Positions 7,836 through 16,317 of a DNA stretch of 64,000 nt are shown here, in pieces (positions within the stretch are counted from its first letter, which is position 1; each line of letters opens with the position of its first letter). The notes under the pieces are model-generated. The model had not been told where the DNA came from, did not search any database, and saw only the letters and a program-made list of their open reading frames with translations. The translations under genes and the position numbers were made by a program. The DNA is taken from assembly GCF_030700245.1 (NCBI RefSeq), contig NZ_JAUYZI010000003.1, positions 168,265-232,264 of the forward strand. Reading direction: 5' to 3'. This DNA comes from Methylobacterium amylolyticum. GTDB taxonomy: Bacteria > Pseudomonadota > Alphaproteobacteria > Rhizobiales > Beijerinckiaceae.

Positions 7836-8980
7836 CCCGACCCCGGGACCTGCGTGCGGACGTTGGCGCGGGACGGCGCATCCTCGCGGGCGGGCGCCGG
7901 GTCGCGGGCCGGGACGATCCGGCGCATCAGCGCGACGAAGGCGGCGGCCGGGCCGTCCCAGTCGTGGCGGGCGGCGTGGGCGCGGGCGGCGGCCGCGTCG
8001 AAGGGCAGCGTGCCGTCGATCGCCGCGCGCATCAGCGCCGCCAGCCGCTCCACCCGGTCCGGCGCCTCGGGGTCGAAGTAGTGCGCCGCCGGGCCGCCCG
8101 CCTCGGGGATCGCCGTGCGGTTCGAGGCGATCACCGGCGTGCCGCGGGCGAGGCTGTCGAGGACCGGGATGCCCCAGCCCTCGCCGCGGCTCGGGAAGAC
8201 CAGGGCGGCGGCCCCGGCATAGAGGCCGGACAGACCGCGATCGTCGATCGCCGCGACGTGGATCGCGTCCGGCGTGCGGGCGAGCCGGTCGAGGGTCCCG
8301 GGCCGCTCGCCGTCGCCCTTGCCGACGACGATCAGCCGGGCGGCCCCCGCGGGCAGCCGCGCGAAGGCGTCGAGGACGAGGCCGAGGTTCTTGCGCGGCT
8401 CCAGGCGGCCGACCATCAGCAGGTAGGGCCGCCCGTCCGCGAGCGGCGGCGTCCCGGCGTCCGGCGGCGGCTCGGTGCCGCAGCGGATCTGGGCGATGCG
8501 GGCCGGGGGGACCCGGTAGATCTCGGCGATGCGGTCGCGGCTGTAGTCGGAGATGGTCAGCACCAGCCGGGCGCGCTGGGCCGAGAGCCGGGTGAGGATC
8601 CGGTTGCGCCAGCGCATCCGCCACGGGAAGAATTCGGGGTGGGTCTCGAACAGGATGTCGTGGACCACCACCACCTGCCGGTGCCCGGGCACCAGCGGCG
8701 GGGCGATGTAATTGGTGAGCAGGGTGTCCAGCCGGTCGCGCAGGACGAGCCAGGGCCAGACGGCGAGCAGCCGCACGGCCGCCGGGACCCGCGGCAGGCG
8801 GCGGTGCTCGATGTTCGGGCCGGAGATCGTCCGGGCGCAGACCTCCGGATCGCCGGAATAGACCACGTAGGTCGCCTCCGGGTGCCGGGCGGCGGCGCGG
8901 CCGACGATGTTGATCAGCCACGTGCGGCTGCCCTGCGGCTTGCCGGTGACGACGTGGGCGTCGATGCCGATGCGGGGCAT
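7832..8980 (-). CDS. Glycosyltransferase family 4
   Basis: A 382-residue GT-B fold retaining glycosyltransferase. The N-terminal acceptor domain opens with PRIGIDAHVVTG. The nucleotide-sugar domain contains LLMVGRLEPRKNLGLVLDAF (about residue 190) and the donor site PSRGEGWGIPVLDSLARG, where the second acid of the usual EX7E motif is Asp. It is cytoplasmic and should add one sugar to a lipid-linked repeat unit. It is the last gene of a leftward unit (flippase, GT2, beta-helix lipoprotein, this gene). Its stop overlaps the stop of the DUF6414-like gene on the other strand. Donor and acceptor are unknown. Confidence 0.88.
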   Translation of the reverse strand: MPRIGIDAHVVTGKPQGSRTWLINIVGRAAARHPEATYVVYSGDPEVCARTISGPNIEHRRLPRVPAAVRLLAVWPWLVLRDRLDTLLTNYIAPPLVPGHRQVVVVHDILFETHPEFFPWRMRWRNRILTRLSAQRARLVLTISDYSRDRIAEIYRVPPARIAQIRCGTEPPPDAGTPPLADGRPYLLMVGRLEPRKNLGLVLDAFARLPAGAARLIVVGKGDGERPGTLDRLARTPDAIHVAAIDDRGLSGLYAGAAALVFPSRGEGWGIPVLDSLARGTPVIASNRTAIPEAGGPAAHYFDPEAPDRVERLAALMRAAIDGTLPFDAAAARAHAARHDWDGPAAAFVALMRRIVPARDPAPAREDAPSRANVRTQVPGSG

Positions 8981-9033
8981 GTCCCTACGCGCTCCTCATG
9001 GTCTTGGCGCTCCCCATGGTTCGGGCACTCCTC

Positions 9034-10416
9034 TCACGGGCCCCTGTAGGCGCCGAAGGTCGGGGCCTCGCCGGGCCCGTAGGGCCGGCCGGCGATGTCG
9101 CGGGTGGCGCCGAGCGGCACGCCGGCCCGGGCGGGGGCGGCGGTGAGGGCGAGCCCGCCGGCCATCGGCCGGGCGGGATCGAGGAAGGCCGGGGCGCCGG
9201 TCAGGTCGGGGCCGCGGCCCCCGAGCGGCAGGCTCGCGCCGTCGTCGGTCGCCTTCGCCCCCCACCGGTAGAGCGGGGCGCCGGTGCGCGTCCCGAGGAA
9301 GTTCGGGCCGATGGCGTTGCGGTTGTCGACGGTGGTGGCCTCGACGACGATCGCCGACACCCCCGGCCGGGTGGCGTAGGCGATGTTGTTGAGCACCCGG
9401 TTCTCCGAGGTGCGGTCGACCCGCTTGGTGTAGTCGGAGGCCAGCACGATCTCGCCGCGGTAGACGTGGCGGCCGCCGGAATCGCGCATGTTGCCGGTCA
9501 CCGTGTTGTTGACCACGGTGTTGGCGCCCGCGTCGAACAGGTTGATCCCGGCGCCGTCGTTGTCGGCGGCGACGTTGAAGGCCACCGTGTTCCCGTCGCA
9601 CCACTGGTCGATCTGGATGCCGTTGCCGTCCTGGCCGGTGGTCTCGCGCTGGTCGGTGACGATGTTGTAGCGGATGGTGTTGCGGTCGCCCGCGTCCTGG
9701 GCGGCGTCCTTCGCGTAGACGTGGATGCCGGAGGTGCCCGACATCGCCACCCCGTTGCCGGACACCCGGTTGCCCTCGACCACGTAGCCCGAGCCGTTGA
9801 TCTCCATCCCGTGGATGCCGTTGCCGGTCACGGTGTTGGCGAGGATGTAGCTCGGGTCCTCGGGCGGCGCGTTGATCACGTCGATCGCCACCCCGTGGGT
9901 CTTGTTGCGCTCCAGGGTGTTGCCGGTGATCTTGTGCCCGGGCCCGGCCCCGTCGCCGATCCAGATGCCGAGGCCGGAATCCTGCACGGTCGATGCCGTG
10001 ACGCTGACGTGGTGCGAGCCGCGGCGGATGATGAAGCCGGAATTGACGGCCCCCCGCACGGTGAGGCCGCTCACGGTGACGTAGGCCGCGCCCTCGAACA
10101 CCACGGAGTTCGACAGGACCGGCGCGGTGCCGGACACCGCCCCGACCTTGACCGGCGCCTGGGCGGTGCCGCGGGCGGCGACGAAGACCGGGTCGGCGTG
10201 CGACCCGCCGCGGATCAGCACGCTCGACCCGGGGCCGAGGGCCGCGAACGGCACGTCGGAGAGCCGCGCCACCGTGCGGTAGCCGGGCATCGCGCCCCCG
10301 GCGGCGTCCACGAGGATGTTCTGCGGCTCGACGGCGCCCGCCGCGTCGCAGGCGGCGAGCGCCGGCAGCAGCAGCAGGGCCAGCAGGTCGGGGAGGCGGG
10401 GCAGGACGTCGCGCAT
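9034..10416 (-). CDS. Right-handed beta-helix repeat lipoprotein
   Basis: The 460-residue product has a signal peptide ending in a lipobox (LPALAAC, Cys23), so it is probably a lipoprotein. The mature part carries many short repeats of the NxVxxN/GI type (for example GHKITGNTLERNKTHGVAID and ANTVVNNTVTGNMRDSGG) that form parallel beta-helix rungs as in pectate-lyase-like and NosD/CASH proteins. Such proteins bind, cleave or epimerise polysaccharides, and its place inside the operon suggests it acts on this polymer in the periplasm or outer membrane. A GAGAGGGA ribosome site precedes the ATG at 10416. Whether it is a lyase, an epimerase or only a binding protein cannot be decided by eye. Confidence 0.8.
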   Translation of the reverse strand: MRDVLPRLPDLLALLLLPALAACDAAGAVEPQNILVDAAGGAMPGYRTVARLSDVPFAALGPGSSVLIRGGSHADPVFVAARGTAQAPVKVGAVSGTAPVLSNSVVFEGAAYVTVSGLTVRGAVNSGFIIRRGSHHVSVTASTVQDSGLGIWIGDGAGPGHKITGNTLERNKTHGVAIDVINAPPEDPSYILANTVTGNGIHGMEINGSGYVVEGNRVSGNGVAMSGTSGIHVYAKDAAQDAGDRNTIRYNIVTDQRETTGQDGNGIQIDQWCDGNTVAFNVAADNDGAGINLFDAGANTVVNNTVTGNMRDSGGRHVYRGEIVLASDYTKRVDRTSENRVLNNIAYATRPGVSAIVVEATTVDNRNAIGPNFLGTRTGAPLYRWGAKATDDGASLPLGGRGPDLTGAPAFLDPARPMAGGLALTAAPARAGVPLGATRDIAGRPYGPGEAPTFGAYRGP

Positions 10417-10427
10417 GGGGATCCCTC

Positions 10428-11369
10428 TCAGGCGGCCAGGGCGCGGGCGATGGCGAGGCGCTTGCGGCGCTGGAACAGCCGCCGCCACACCCGGCGCCCG
10501 GCCTCCGGATTGAGCCGCGTGAGCGCCCGGGCCGCAGCCTGCCAGCCGGGCAGCAGCGCGGTCGGCATGGCGAGGTCGGCGAGGCGGTGGCGCACGGCGG
10601 TGCCGAGCGGCGGCGGCCCGACGAGGCCGAGGCGGGCGAGTTCGGCGGCGAGGTCGGGCCGTTTGCGATACCAGAGCACCAGGGCCGCGCCCTCGCGCTC
10701 GGCGATCCGCAGGTAGGCCGCCTCGTCGAGCAGGTGGTGGTGGTAGCCGAGCGCCCCGGGCTCGTAGAACAGGCGCATGCCCCGGCGGGCGAGGCGCTCG
10801 CCGAGCTCGATGTCCTCGTGCCACGTCAGCCTCGGATCGAAGCCGCCGGCCTCCAGCAGGAAGGCGCGGTCGACGCTGACGTTGCAGGTCAGGAAGGCGT
10901 CCCAGCCGACCTCCTCCCGCCCGGCCAGCGCGTCGTAGGAGGCGTCGTGGTGGAGGGCGGAGAACGGCGAGAACGGCAGGGCCGGGTCGATCGTCATGCG
11001 CCCGAGGATCGCCGTGTGCCGGCCGCCGCGCCGGGCGTGGGCGGCGAGGTGGGCCGCCACGAGGTTCGGCGCCGGGATGGTGTCGTCGTTGACGATCAGC
11101 AGGCGCTCCCCCCGCGCCGCGTCGATGGCGCGGTTGCGGGCGACGTTGGCGCCGCTGTTCACCTGGTGCAGGTGCACCACCGGCATCCGCCCGGTGGCGG
11201 CGGCCCGGGCGATCACCGCGCCGGTGTGGTCGGCGGAGCCGTCGTCGCAGACCACGATCTCGAACGGGGCGTCGGTCTCCTGCCGGTCGAAGGCGCGCAG
11301 GGTCAGGCGCAGCGTGTCGGCGCGGCCGTGGGTGGGGATGATGACGGAGAGGGCGGGGGCGTCGCTCAT
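10428..11369 (-). CDS. Glycosyltransferase family 2
   Basis: A 313-residue GT-A fold inverting transferase. The start LSVIIPTHGRADTLRLTL, the first acidic motif CDDGSADHTG (about residue 40), the NDDT donor-metal motif (about 94) and a later WHEDIELGERL (about residue 190) are all typical. No membrane segments are apparent, so it probably works at the inner face of the inner membrane. Its ATG overlaps the stop of the upstream flippase gene as ATGA, and a short gap leads to the beta-helix gene, so it is in the same leftward operon. Confidence 0.88.
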   Translation of the reverse strand: MSDAPALSVIIPTHGRADTLRLTLRAFDRQETDAPFEIVVCDDGSADHTGAVIARAAATGRMPVVHLHQVNSGANVARNRAIDAARGERLLIVNDDTIPAPNLVAAHLAAHARRGGRHTAILGRMTIDPALPFSPFSALHHDASYDALAGREEVGWDAFLTCNVSVDRAFLLEAGGFDPRLTWHEDIELGERLARRGMRLFYEPGALGYHHHLLDEAAYLRIAEREGAALVLWYRKRPDLAAELARLGLVGPPPLGTAVRHRLADLAMPTALLPGWQAAARALTRLNPEAGRRVWRRLFQRRKRLAIARALAA

Positions 11370-12841
11370 GACGAGGCTTCCGGGACGGGGAGGGAGAGGA
11401 CGGGCAGCGGCCGGCGCAGCCGGAGCGCCGCGGCTGCGGCCGCGGCGAGGACGGCGGCGGCGGGCACCGCGACCGGCACGGCCGCGGCCGGGCCGAGGGC
11501 CCAGACGGCGGCGGCGAGGAGGCCGGGACCCAGCGCGGGGCCGAGGTCTGCCGCCGCCAGCGGCGGTCCGGCGGCGCGGTGGAAGGCGTGGGCGACCACC
11601 GCGAGCATCGCGCACTCGGCGGCCAGCGCGGCGAGCGCCGCCCCGGTCACCGGATCCCACGGGATCAGGAGGGCGCAGCCGGCGGCGTTGACGAGGCAGG
11701 CGGCCGCGCCGCCGCGCACCGCGAAGCCGGTGCGGCCGAGCGGCACCAGCCCGGCGAACAGCACGGTGGCGGCGATCAGCACGACGCTCATCGCGGCGGC
11801 CACCCGCACCACCGGGACGCTGCCGGCGAAGTCGGGCCCGAACAGCAGCCGCACCAGGGGCTCGGCCAGCGCGCAGGCGGCGACCGCGCCCGCGCCGGAG
11901 ACGGCGAGGCTCAGGGTGAGGGCGGTGGACACCCGCGCGCGCAGCGGGCCGGTCCCCGCCGCCGGGCGCCCGTCGACGAGCGGACCCGCCGCCCGCCCGA
12001 AGACCGGCACCAGCGGGGCGCACAGGGTGATCGCCGCGGCGGCGCCCAGCTCGAACACCCGGAAGCCCGCGGTGAAGCGCCCGAGTTCCGCGGCGGTGGC
12101 GGCACCCGCGAGCATCAGCAGGCTGATGCGGCCGTTGAGCGTGCCCAGCGCGTTCGCGACGCCGACCCCGGCCGCGGCGCGCAGCAGCGCCCACCCCTCC
12201 CGCGCGGGGGCCGGGCCGAGGGGGACGAGCCGCCCGGCCAGGGCCAGGCCGACGGCGCCGTAGGCGATTCCCGCGGCCACCGCGATAGCGGACAGGACCG
12301 CCTCCGGGGCCCCCAGCCGCAGCGCGAGGGCGGTGCCGCCGAGCAGGACGATCGCGTTGGCCAGCGCAGGACCGCTCGACCAAGCCGGCCGCCCGGATAC
12401 CTGGAACAGGGCGTCGAGGAAGCGCGCGGCGGCCAGCGGCATGAGCAGCGCGGCGAGCAGCAGCGCCGGGCGGATCTCGGCGGGCAGCAGCGGCAGGGCG
12501 GCGAGGAGGCCGAGGCCGGCGAGCCCGCCGAGGATCAGCCGGGCGGTGAGCATCCGCGCGACCTCGCCCGGCCGCTCCTCCGGCCGACAGGCCCCGAGCC
12601 GGGCGCCGAAGGTGAGGGTGGTGCCGAAATCCGCGGCGATCACCGCCACCGCCAGCACCGCCAGGGCGAGGCCGTAGCGCCCGAGCGCCGCCGGGCCGGC
12701 GCCCTGGCCGACCATCACGAACGCCGCGAACCCGGCCCCGAGATAGATCCCGCGCCCCGCCGCCTGGCCGAGCAGGTTGGCCCCGTAGCGGCCCCCGCCC
12801 CGGCGCGTCCGGCCCGGCGATCGGTTTACCAAGTCTCGCAT
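11366..12841 (-). CDS. Wzx-type polysaccharide flippase (set A)
   Basis: The 491-residue integral membrane protein is almost entirely Ala/Leu/Gly-rich helices, about 12-14 of them. The architecture fits the oligosaccharide flippase (PST/Wzx, MOP superfamily) that moves lipid-linked repeat units across the inner membrane. The cytoplasmic start RDLVNRSPGRTRRGGGRYGANLLGQ is typical of the family. The ATG at 12841 abuts GGAAG; earlier frames run into the divergent regulatory region. It is the first gene of the leftward operon ending at 7832 and is one of two flippases in the locus. Confidence 0.82.
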   Translation of the reverse strand: MRDLVNRSPGRTRRGGGRYGANLLGQAAGRGIYLGAGFAAFVMVGQGAGPAALGRYGLALAVLAVAVIAADFGTTLTFGARLGACRPEERPGEVARMLTARLILGGLAGLGLLAALPLLPAEIRPALLLAALLMPLAAARFLDALFQVSGRPAWSSGPALANAIVLLGGTALALRLGAPEAVLSAIAVAAGIAYGAVGLALAGRLVPLGPAPAREGWALLRAAAGVGVANALGTLNGRISLLMLAGAATAAELGRFTAGFRVFELGAAAAITLCAPLVPVFGRAAGPLVDGRPAAGTGPLRARVSTALTLSLAVSGAGAVAACALAEPLVRLLFGPDFAGSVPVVRVAAAMSVVLIAATVLFAGLVPLGRTGFAVRGGAAACLVNAAGCALLIPWDPVTGAALAALAAECAMLAVVAHAFHRAAGPPLAAADLGPALGPGLLAAAVWALGPAAAVPVAVPAAAVLAAAAAAALRLRRPLPVLSLPVPEASS

Positions 12842-12968
12842 CTTCCGGTGATGCCTGTCTGCAAAACACGACCTGCAATTGCATCGTGGCAGGATGCGTA
12901 TGGCTTGCAACCGAGACTTCAATTTATGGTTGCATACCCGTCTCGATATCGAAACCGGAGGACTGCGT
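12842..12968. promoter_or_regulatory. Divergent promoter region with repeated TGCAA elements
   Basis: This relatively AT-rich spacer separates the flippase operon from the acetyltransferase pair and must carry promoters in both directions. It contains a perfect 10-bp palindrome TGCAATTGCA at 12874-12883 and an inverted pair TGCAACC (12906-12912) / GGTTGCA (12928-12934). It ends in a good GGAGG ribosome site for the gene at 12969. The repeats could be operators; no known regulator motif was matched. Confidence 0.45.
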
Positions 12969-13574
12969 ATGCCCGACACGGCCCGCGCGACGGCGGAACC
13001 TCGGATCGACCGGGCGCCGATGCCCGGCGCCCGCGAGCGACCCTGGGCGCGCACCCGCGCGGCCCTGCGGGACGACCGGGCGCACTGGCGGCGGCGCGGC
13101 TGGCCCCGCGCCCGGTTCGCCCGCGGCTACCACGCGGTCTGGTTGTATCGCCTGTCGCGCTACGCGCACGAGCGCGGCTGGCGGGTGACCGCGTGGCTGC
13201 TCTGGCTCGTCAACGGCTGGTGGACGGGGGCGGACATCCCGCCGTCGAGCCGGATCGCCGGCGGCCTGTTCCTGCCCTACCCCTACGGCGCGGTCATCGC
13301 CGGGGCGGTCGGCCGCGACGCCGCCTTCGGGGTCCAGGCCTCGATCGGCGGCCTGCTGAAGGAGCCGGACAGCGACGTCGGCGGCGGTCCCGGCCTGCCG
13401 GTGCTGGGCGACGGCGTCGTGCTGGAGGCCGGGGCGCTGGTGCTCGGCGCCGTGCGGGTCGGCGACGGCGCCCGCCTGGGGCCACGGGTTGTGGTGCTGA
13501 AGGACGTCGCCCGCGCGGAGACGGTGATGCCGCAGCCCTGGCGCGCCCTGCCGGGCCGGGGAGGTGCGGCGTGA
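12969..13574 (+). CDS. Hexapeptide-repeat acetyltransferase (serine acetyltransferase-like)
   Basis: A 201-residue product with an N-terminal helical region and a C-terminal left-handed beta-helix from about residue 90 (GADIPPSSRIAGGLFLPYP onward, with VLGDGVVLEAGALVLGAVRVGDGARLG-type rungs). The order resembles CysE/SAT-like enzymes that occur in polysaccharide loci and acetylate sugars using acetyl-CoA. The expected catalytic His of SAT (in the HP.. turn) is not obvious here; PYPYG occupies that position. The ATG at 12969 has GGAGG seven bases upstream; longer frames are less likely. It overlaps the next gene by 4 bp. Confidence 0.7.
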   Translation: MPDTARATAEPRIDRAPMPGARERPWARTRAALRDDRAHWRRRGWPRARFARGYHAVWLYRLSRYAHERGWRVTAWLLWLVNGWWTGADIPPSSRIAGGLFLPYPYGAVIAGAVGRDAAFGVQASIGGLLKEPDSDVGGGPGLPVLGDGVVLEAGALVLGAVRVGDGARLGPRVVVLKDVARAETVMPQPWRALPGRGGAA

Positions 13575-14203
13575 GCCCCGTGACGCCCGCGCCGCGCGAG
13601 CTCGACCATCACAGCCTCGCCGACCATCACAGTCTCGCCGGCTTGCGCAGTCTGCTGGCGGCGGACTTCGCCCGCGTCCTGCGCCAGACGACGGGCGGGC
13701 GGCCGGTGGCGGGCCTGCGGCGGCTGATGCACCTGTCGCTGCCGGCGATGCAGGTCGCCGCCCTGCACCGGGTCGCGCACCTGCTGCACGGCCGCGGGCA
13801 CCGCCGCGCGGCGGCGCTGGTCGCGGGCGTTTGCCGGACCCTGACCGGCGCGAGCTTCCATCCCGGGGCGCGGATCGGCCCCGGCCTGTTCGTGCCGCAC
13901 CCGGCGCGCGTCGCGTTCTGCGCCGGCGCCGGGCGCGGGCTGACGGTCCTGCCGAGCGCCCTGGTCGGGCCGGAGGTCTGGCCGGCGCCGGGGCAGCCCT
14001 TCCCCGCCGACGCGCCCCGCCTCGGGGACGACGCCGTGGTCGGCGCCCACGCCGCGGTGTGGGGCGACGTCTCGGTCGGCGACGGGGCCTGGATCGGGAT
14101 CGGCGTCTGCACGCGGCGCGACGTGCCGGCGGGCACGGTGACGATGCTGCCGCAGCGGCTCACGCGGACGCCGCCCGCGGCGGAGGCCGGCGATGGCGCT
14201 TAA
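13571..14203 (+). CDS. Second hexapeptide-repeat acetyltransferase
   Basis: The 210-residue product is a paralogue of the preceding protein. It has an N-terminal helical part that includes the duplicated DHHSLA segment, a FVPHPARV turn (about residue 108) like the His-containing site of serine acetyltransferases, and hexapeptide rungs (GDDAVVGAHAAVWGDVSVGDG) at about 155-190. It starts with GTG at 13571, overlapping the upstream stop as GTGA, behind GGGAGG, so the pair is translationally coupled. It probably acetylates a sugar of the polymer or its precursor; the substrate is unknown. Confidence 0.7.
   Translation: MSPVTPAPRELDHHSLADHHSLAGLRSLLAADFARVLRQTTGGRPVAGLRRLMHLSLPAMQVAALHRVAHLLHGRGHRRAAALVAGVCRTLTGASFHPGARIGPGLFVPHPARVAFCAGAGRGLTVLPSALVGPEVWPAPGQPFPADAPRLGDDAVVGAHAAVWGDVSVGDGAWIGIGVCTRRDVPAGTVTMLPQRLTRTPPAAEAGDGA
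13604..13639 (+). repeat. 18-bp in-frame tandem duplication (DHHSLA x2)
   Basis: Two 18-base copies (GACCATCACAGCCTCGCC and a copy with one substitution) lie in frame near the start of the second acetyltransferase. They encode DHHSLADHHSLA. Confidence 0.9.
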
Positions 14204-14330
14204 GCAGGTTTCGCCGAAGTGGTCGCCGGTTCGGCGTCGAAAGCCTGCGATCCGTCAAGGATCTAAGCGGGTGAAGCGTTGGCGTGCCGACGCGAACCTG
14301 CTTAGGATGCGCCGGGCCGGACGGCCCGCG

Positions 14331-15500
14331 TCACGGGGCCGCCCGCACCCGCGCGGCCTGGGCGGCTGGGACGTGGCGGGCCAGCACCGCCTCGTAGGCG
14401 TCGAAGATGCCGGTCCAGCCGAAATCCTCGGCGTGGCGCCGCCGGGAGGCCTCGGCCATCGCGTCGAGGCGGGACGGCGCGGCGCGCACCAGCGCGAGGA
14501 TGCCCCGGCGCAGCTCCGACTCGTCCCCGAAGTACACGGCCCCGTCGCCCGCCACCCAGCGGTTGAACGGGTTGTCGTGGGCGAGGATCGGGCAGCCGGC
14601 CCCCAGCGCCTCGACCAGCGACGGGTTGGTGCCGCCCACCGTGTGGCCGTGGATGTGGAACCGGGCGTGGCGGCGCAGGGCGGCGACCCGGCCCGCGTCG
14701 TAGATCGCCCCGGCCAGGACCACGTCGGGCCCGGCCGCCGCCCGCACGGCCCGGTGGTAGGGATCGTCCGGATCGACCTTGCCGAGCAGCACCAGCGGCA
14801 GGCCCGGGCGGGTCTCGCTCCAGGCGCGCACGATCTGAAGGACGAGGTTCTCCGGCACCACCCGGGCGATGACCAGCCCGTAGCCCCCGGGCTTCACCCC
14901 GTACTCGGCGAGCGGGGCGGCCGGCGCGTCGGCGATCGGGTCGGCCCCGTAGGCGATGGTGGTGATCCGCGCGGGGTCGGTGCGCCGGGCGAGGTGGCGG
15001 GCGATCTCGGGGTGGTCCGCCACGAGGTGGGTGGAGAACACGCTGCCCAGCCACTCGTTCAGCCAGAACCACGCCTTGGCCGGGCGCGACCAGCGCTCGC
15101 GCTTCCACTCGATGCCGTCCATGTTCATCACGCTGCGCTTGCCGCGCAGGCGGTAGAGCAGCGAGAAGGCGGCCGTGTTGTAGCCGAGCACCAGCGGCAG
15201 CGCCGGCCGGCCGGCCGCGCGCAGGGTGCATTTCAGGTCGAACACGATCGTCGACAGCGCCCCGTCGCCCCGGGCGGCCACCGGGATCAGCGCGATCCCG
15301 CGCCAGGTCGAGGGCGGGGTCGGGGTGCTCACCTGGCAGTAGACCTCGACCCGCCAGCCGCGGGCGACCAGCTCGATCGCGAGGCGCTCGGCCAGGGTCT
15401 CGAACCCCCCGTGCGCCGCCGGCACCCCGCGGGTGCCGAGGATCGCCACCGCCGGGCGCGGATCCCCCCCGCCCCGGCGCGCCGCCCCCGTCCGTTTCAA
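14331..15500 (-). CDS. Glycosyltransferase with DUF1972-type N-terminus (GT4)
   Basis: A product of about 389 residues. VAILGTRGVPAAHGGFETLAERLA near the start is the signature of the DUF1972 N-terminal domain found in rhamnosyl-/glucosyltransferases of surface-polysaccharide loci. The GT-B C-terminal domain shows NPSLVEALGAGCPILAHDNPFNRW (about residue 300), including a donor-binding Glu. No ATG is available. The TTG at 15500 with GGAG upstream is the best candidate; a GTG at 15449 would cut just before the conserved block. It is transcribed alone, divergent from the methyltransferase at 15564. Confidence 0.82.
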   Translation of the reverse strand: MKRTGAARRGGGDPRPAVAILGTRGVPAAHGGFETLAERLAIELVARGWRVEVYCQVSTPTPPSTWRGIALIPVAARGDGALSTIVFDLKCTLRAAGRPALPLVLGYNTAAFSLLYRLRGKRSVMNMDGIEWKRERWSRPAKAWFWLNEWLGSVFSTHLVADHPEIARHLARRTDPARITTIAYGADPIADAPAAPLAEYGVKPGGYGLVIARVVPENLVLQIVRAWSETRPGLPLVLLGKVDPDDPYHRAVRAAAGPDVVLAGAIYDAGRVAALRRHARFHIHGHTVGGTNPSLVEALGAGCPILAHDNPFNRWVAGDGAVYFGDESELRRGILALVRAAPSRLDAMAEASRRRHAEDFGWTGIFDAYEAVLARHVPAAQAARVRAAP

Positions 15501-15563
15501 CCCGCTCCGCGCGGCCGGCCCGGTGCCCGGTCCGACGACGAGCGTTCCAGAGGAGCCTGAGGG

Positions 15564-16301
15564 ATGATCACCGTCGAGCAGCGCCTGTTCCGGGAAATGG
15601 GCGCCGGGGGCTACTCCCGGAACGACCACCGGATGGCCTACATCGTGCGCGTCAACGCGCTCCTGCGCCCCGACATGCGGGTGCTGGAGTTCGGGGCCGG
15701 CCGCGGCAAGTGGAGCGACGACCCGGTCCCGCTGCGCCGCCGCCTGGGCGACTTCCGCGGGCGCTGCGCCCACGTCACCGCCTGCGACGTGGACGAAGCG
15801 GTCCTCGGGAACAAGTCGGCGGACGCGGTGAAGCTCCTCGGCCACGACGGCCTGCTGCCGTTCCCCGACGCCAGCTTCGACCTGATCTCGGCCTTCTCGG
15901 TGCTGGAGCACATCGAGACCCCGGAGGTCACCGCCGCCGAGCTCGGGCGCGTCCTCGCCCCAGGGGGCTGGCTCTGCGCCTGGACGCCCAACCGCTGGGG
16001 CTATGTCGGGGTCGGGGCGCGGCTGATCCCCAAGCGCCTGCACGCCCGGGTGCTGCGCCTCGTCGAGCCGCGCCGGGTCGAGATCGACTCCTTCGTCCCA
16101 CTCTACACGATGAACACGGAGGCGGCGCGGAAGCGGCTTTTCCCAACTGACCGCTTCGAACACTTCACCTACAGTTTCGATGGGCAGCCGTTCTACCATG
16201 GCGAAAACATCGTCCTGGGCAAGTTCTGGGACCTGTTGTTCCGGCTGACGCCGGGGCCGTTCAAGGGGTATCACATGGTCTTCATCCGCAAGCGGGCGTG
16301 A
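15564..16301 (+). CDS. Class I SAM-dependent methyltransferase
   Basis: A 245-residue methyltransferase. Motif I is VLEFGAGRGKW (about residue 40), an acidic residue after beta2 is in ACDVDEAVLG, and motif IV is FDLISAFSVLEHIETPE (about 112). The C-terminal part is Phe/Tyr-rich with no membrane segment. A good GAGG-type ribosome site precedes the ATG. Its place among glycosyltransferases suggests O-methylation of a sugar, but the sequence alone does not exclude another small substrate. It converges on the GT2 gene, leaving 16 bases between stops. Confidence 0.82.
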   Translation: MITVEQRLFREMGAGGYSRNDHRMAYIVRVNALLRPDMRVLEFGAGRGKWSDDPVPLRRRLGDFRGRCAHVTACDVDEAVLGNKSADAVKLLGHDGLLPFPDASFDLISAFSVLEHIETPEVTAAELGRVLAPGGWLCAWTPNRWGYVGVGARLIPKRLHARVLRLVEPRRVEIDSFVPLYTMNTEAARKRLFPTDRFEHFTYSFDGQPFYHGENIVLGKFWDLLFRLTPGPFKGYHMVFIRKRA

Positions 16302-16317
16302 TGTAGTGCGAGTTTAC

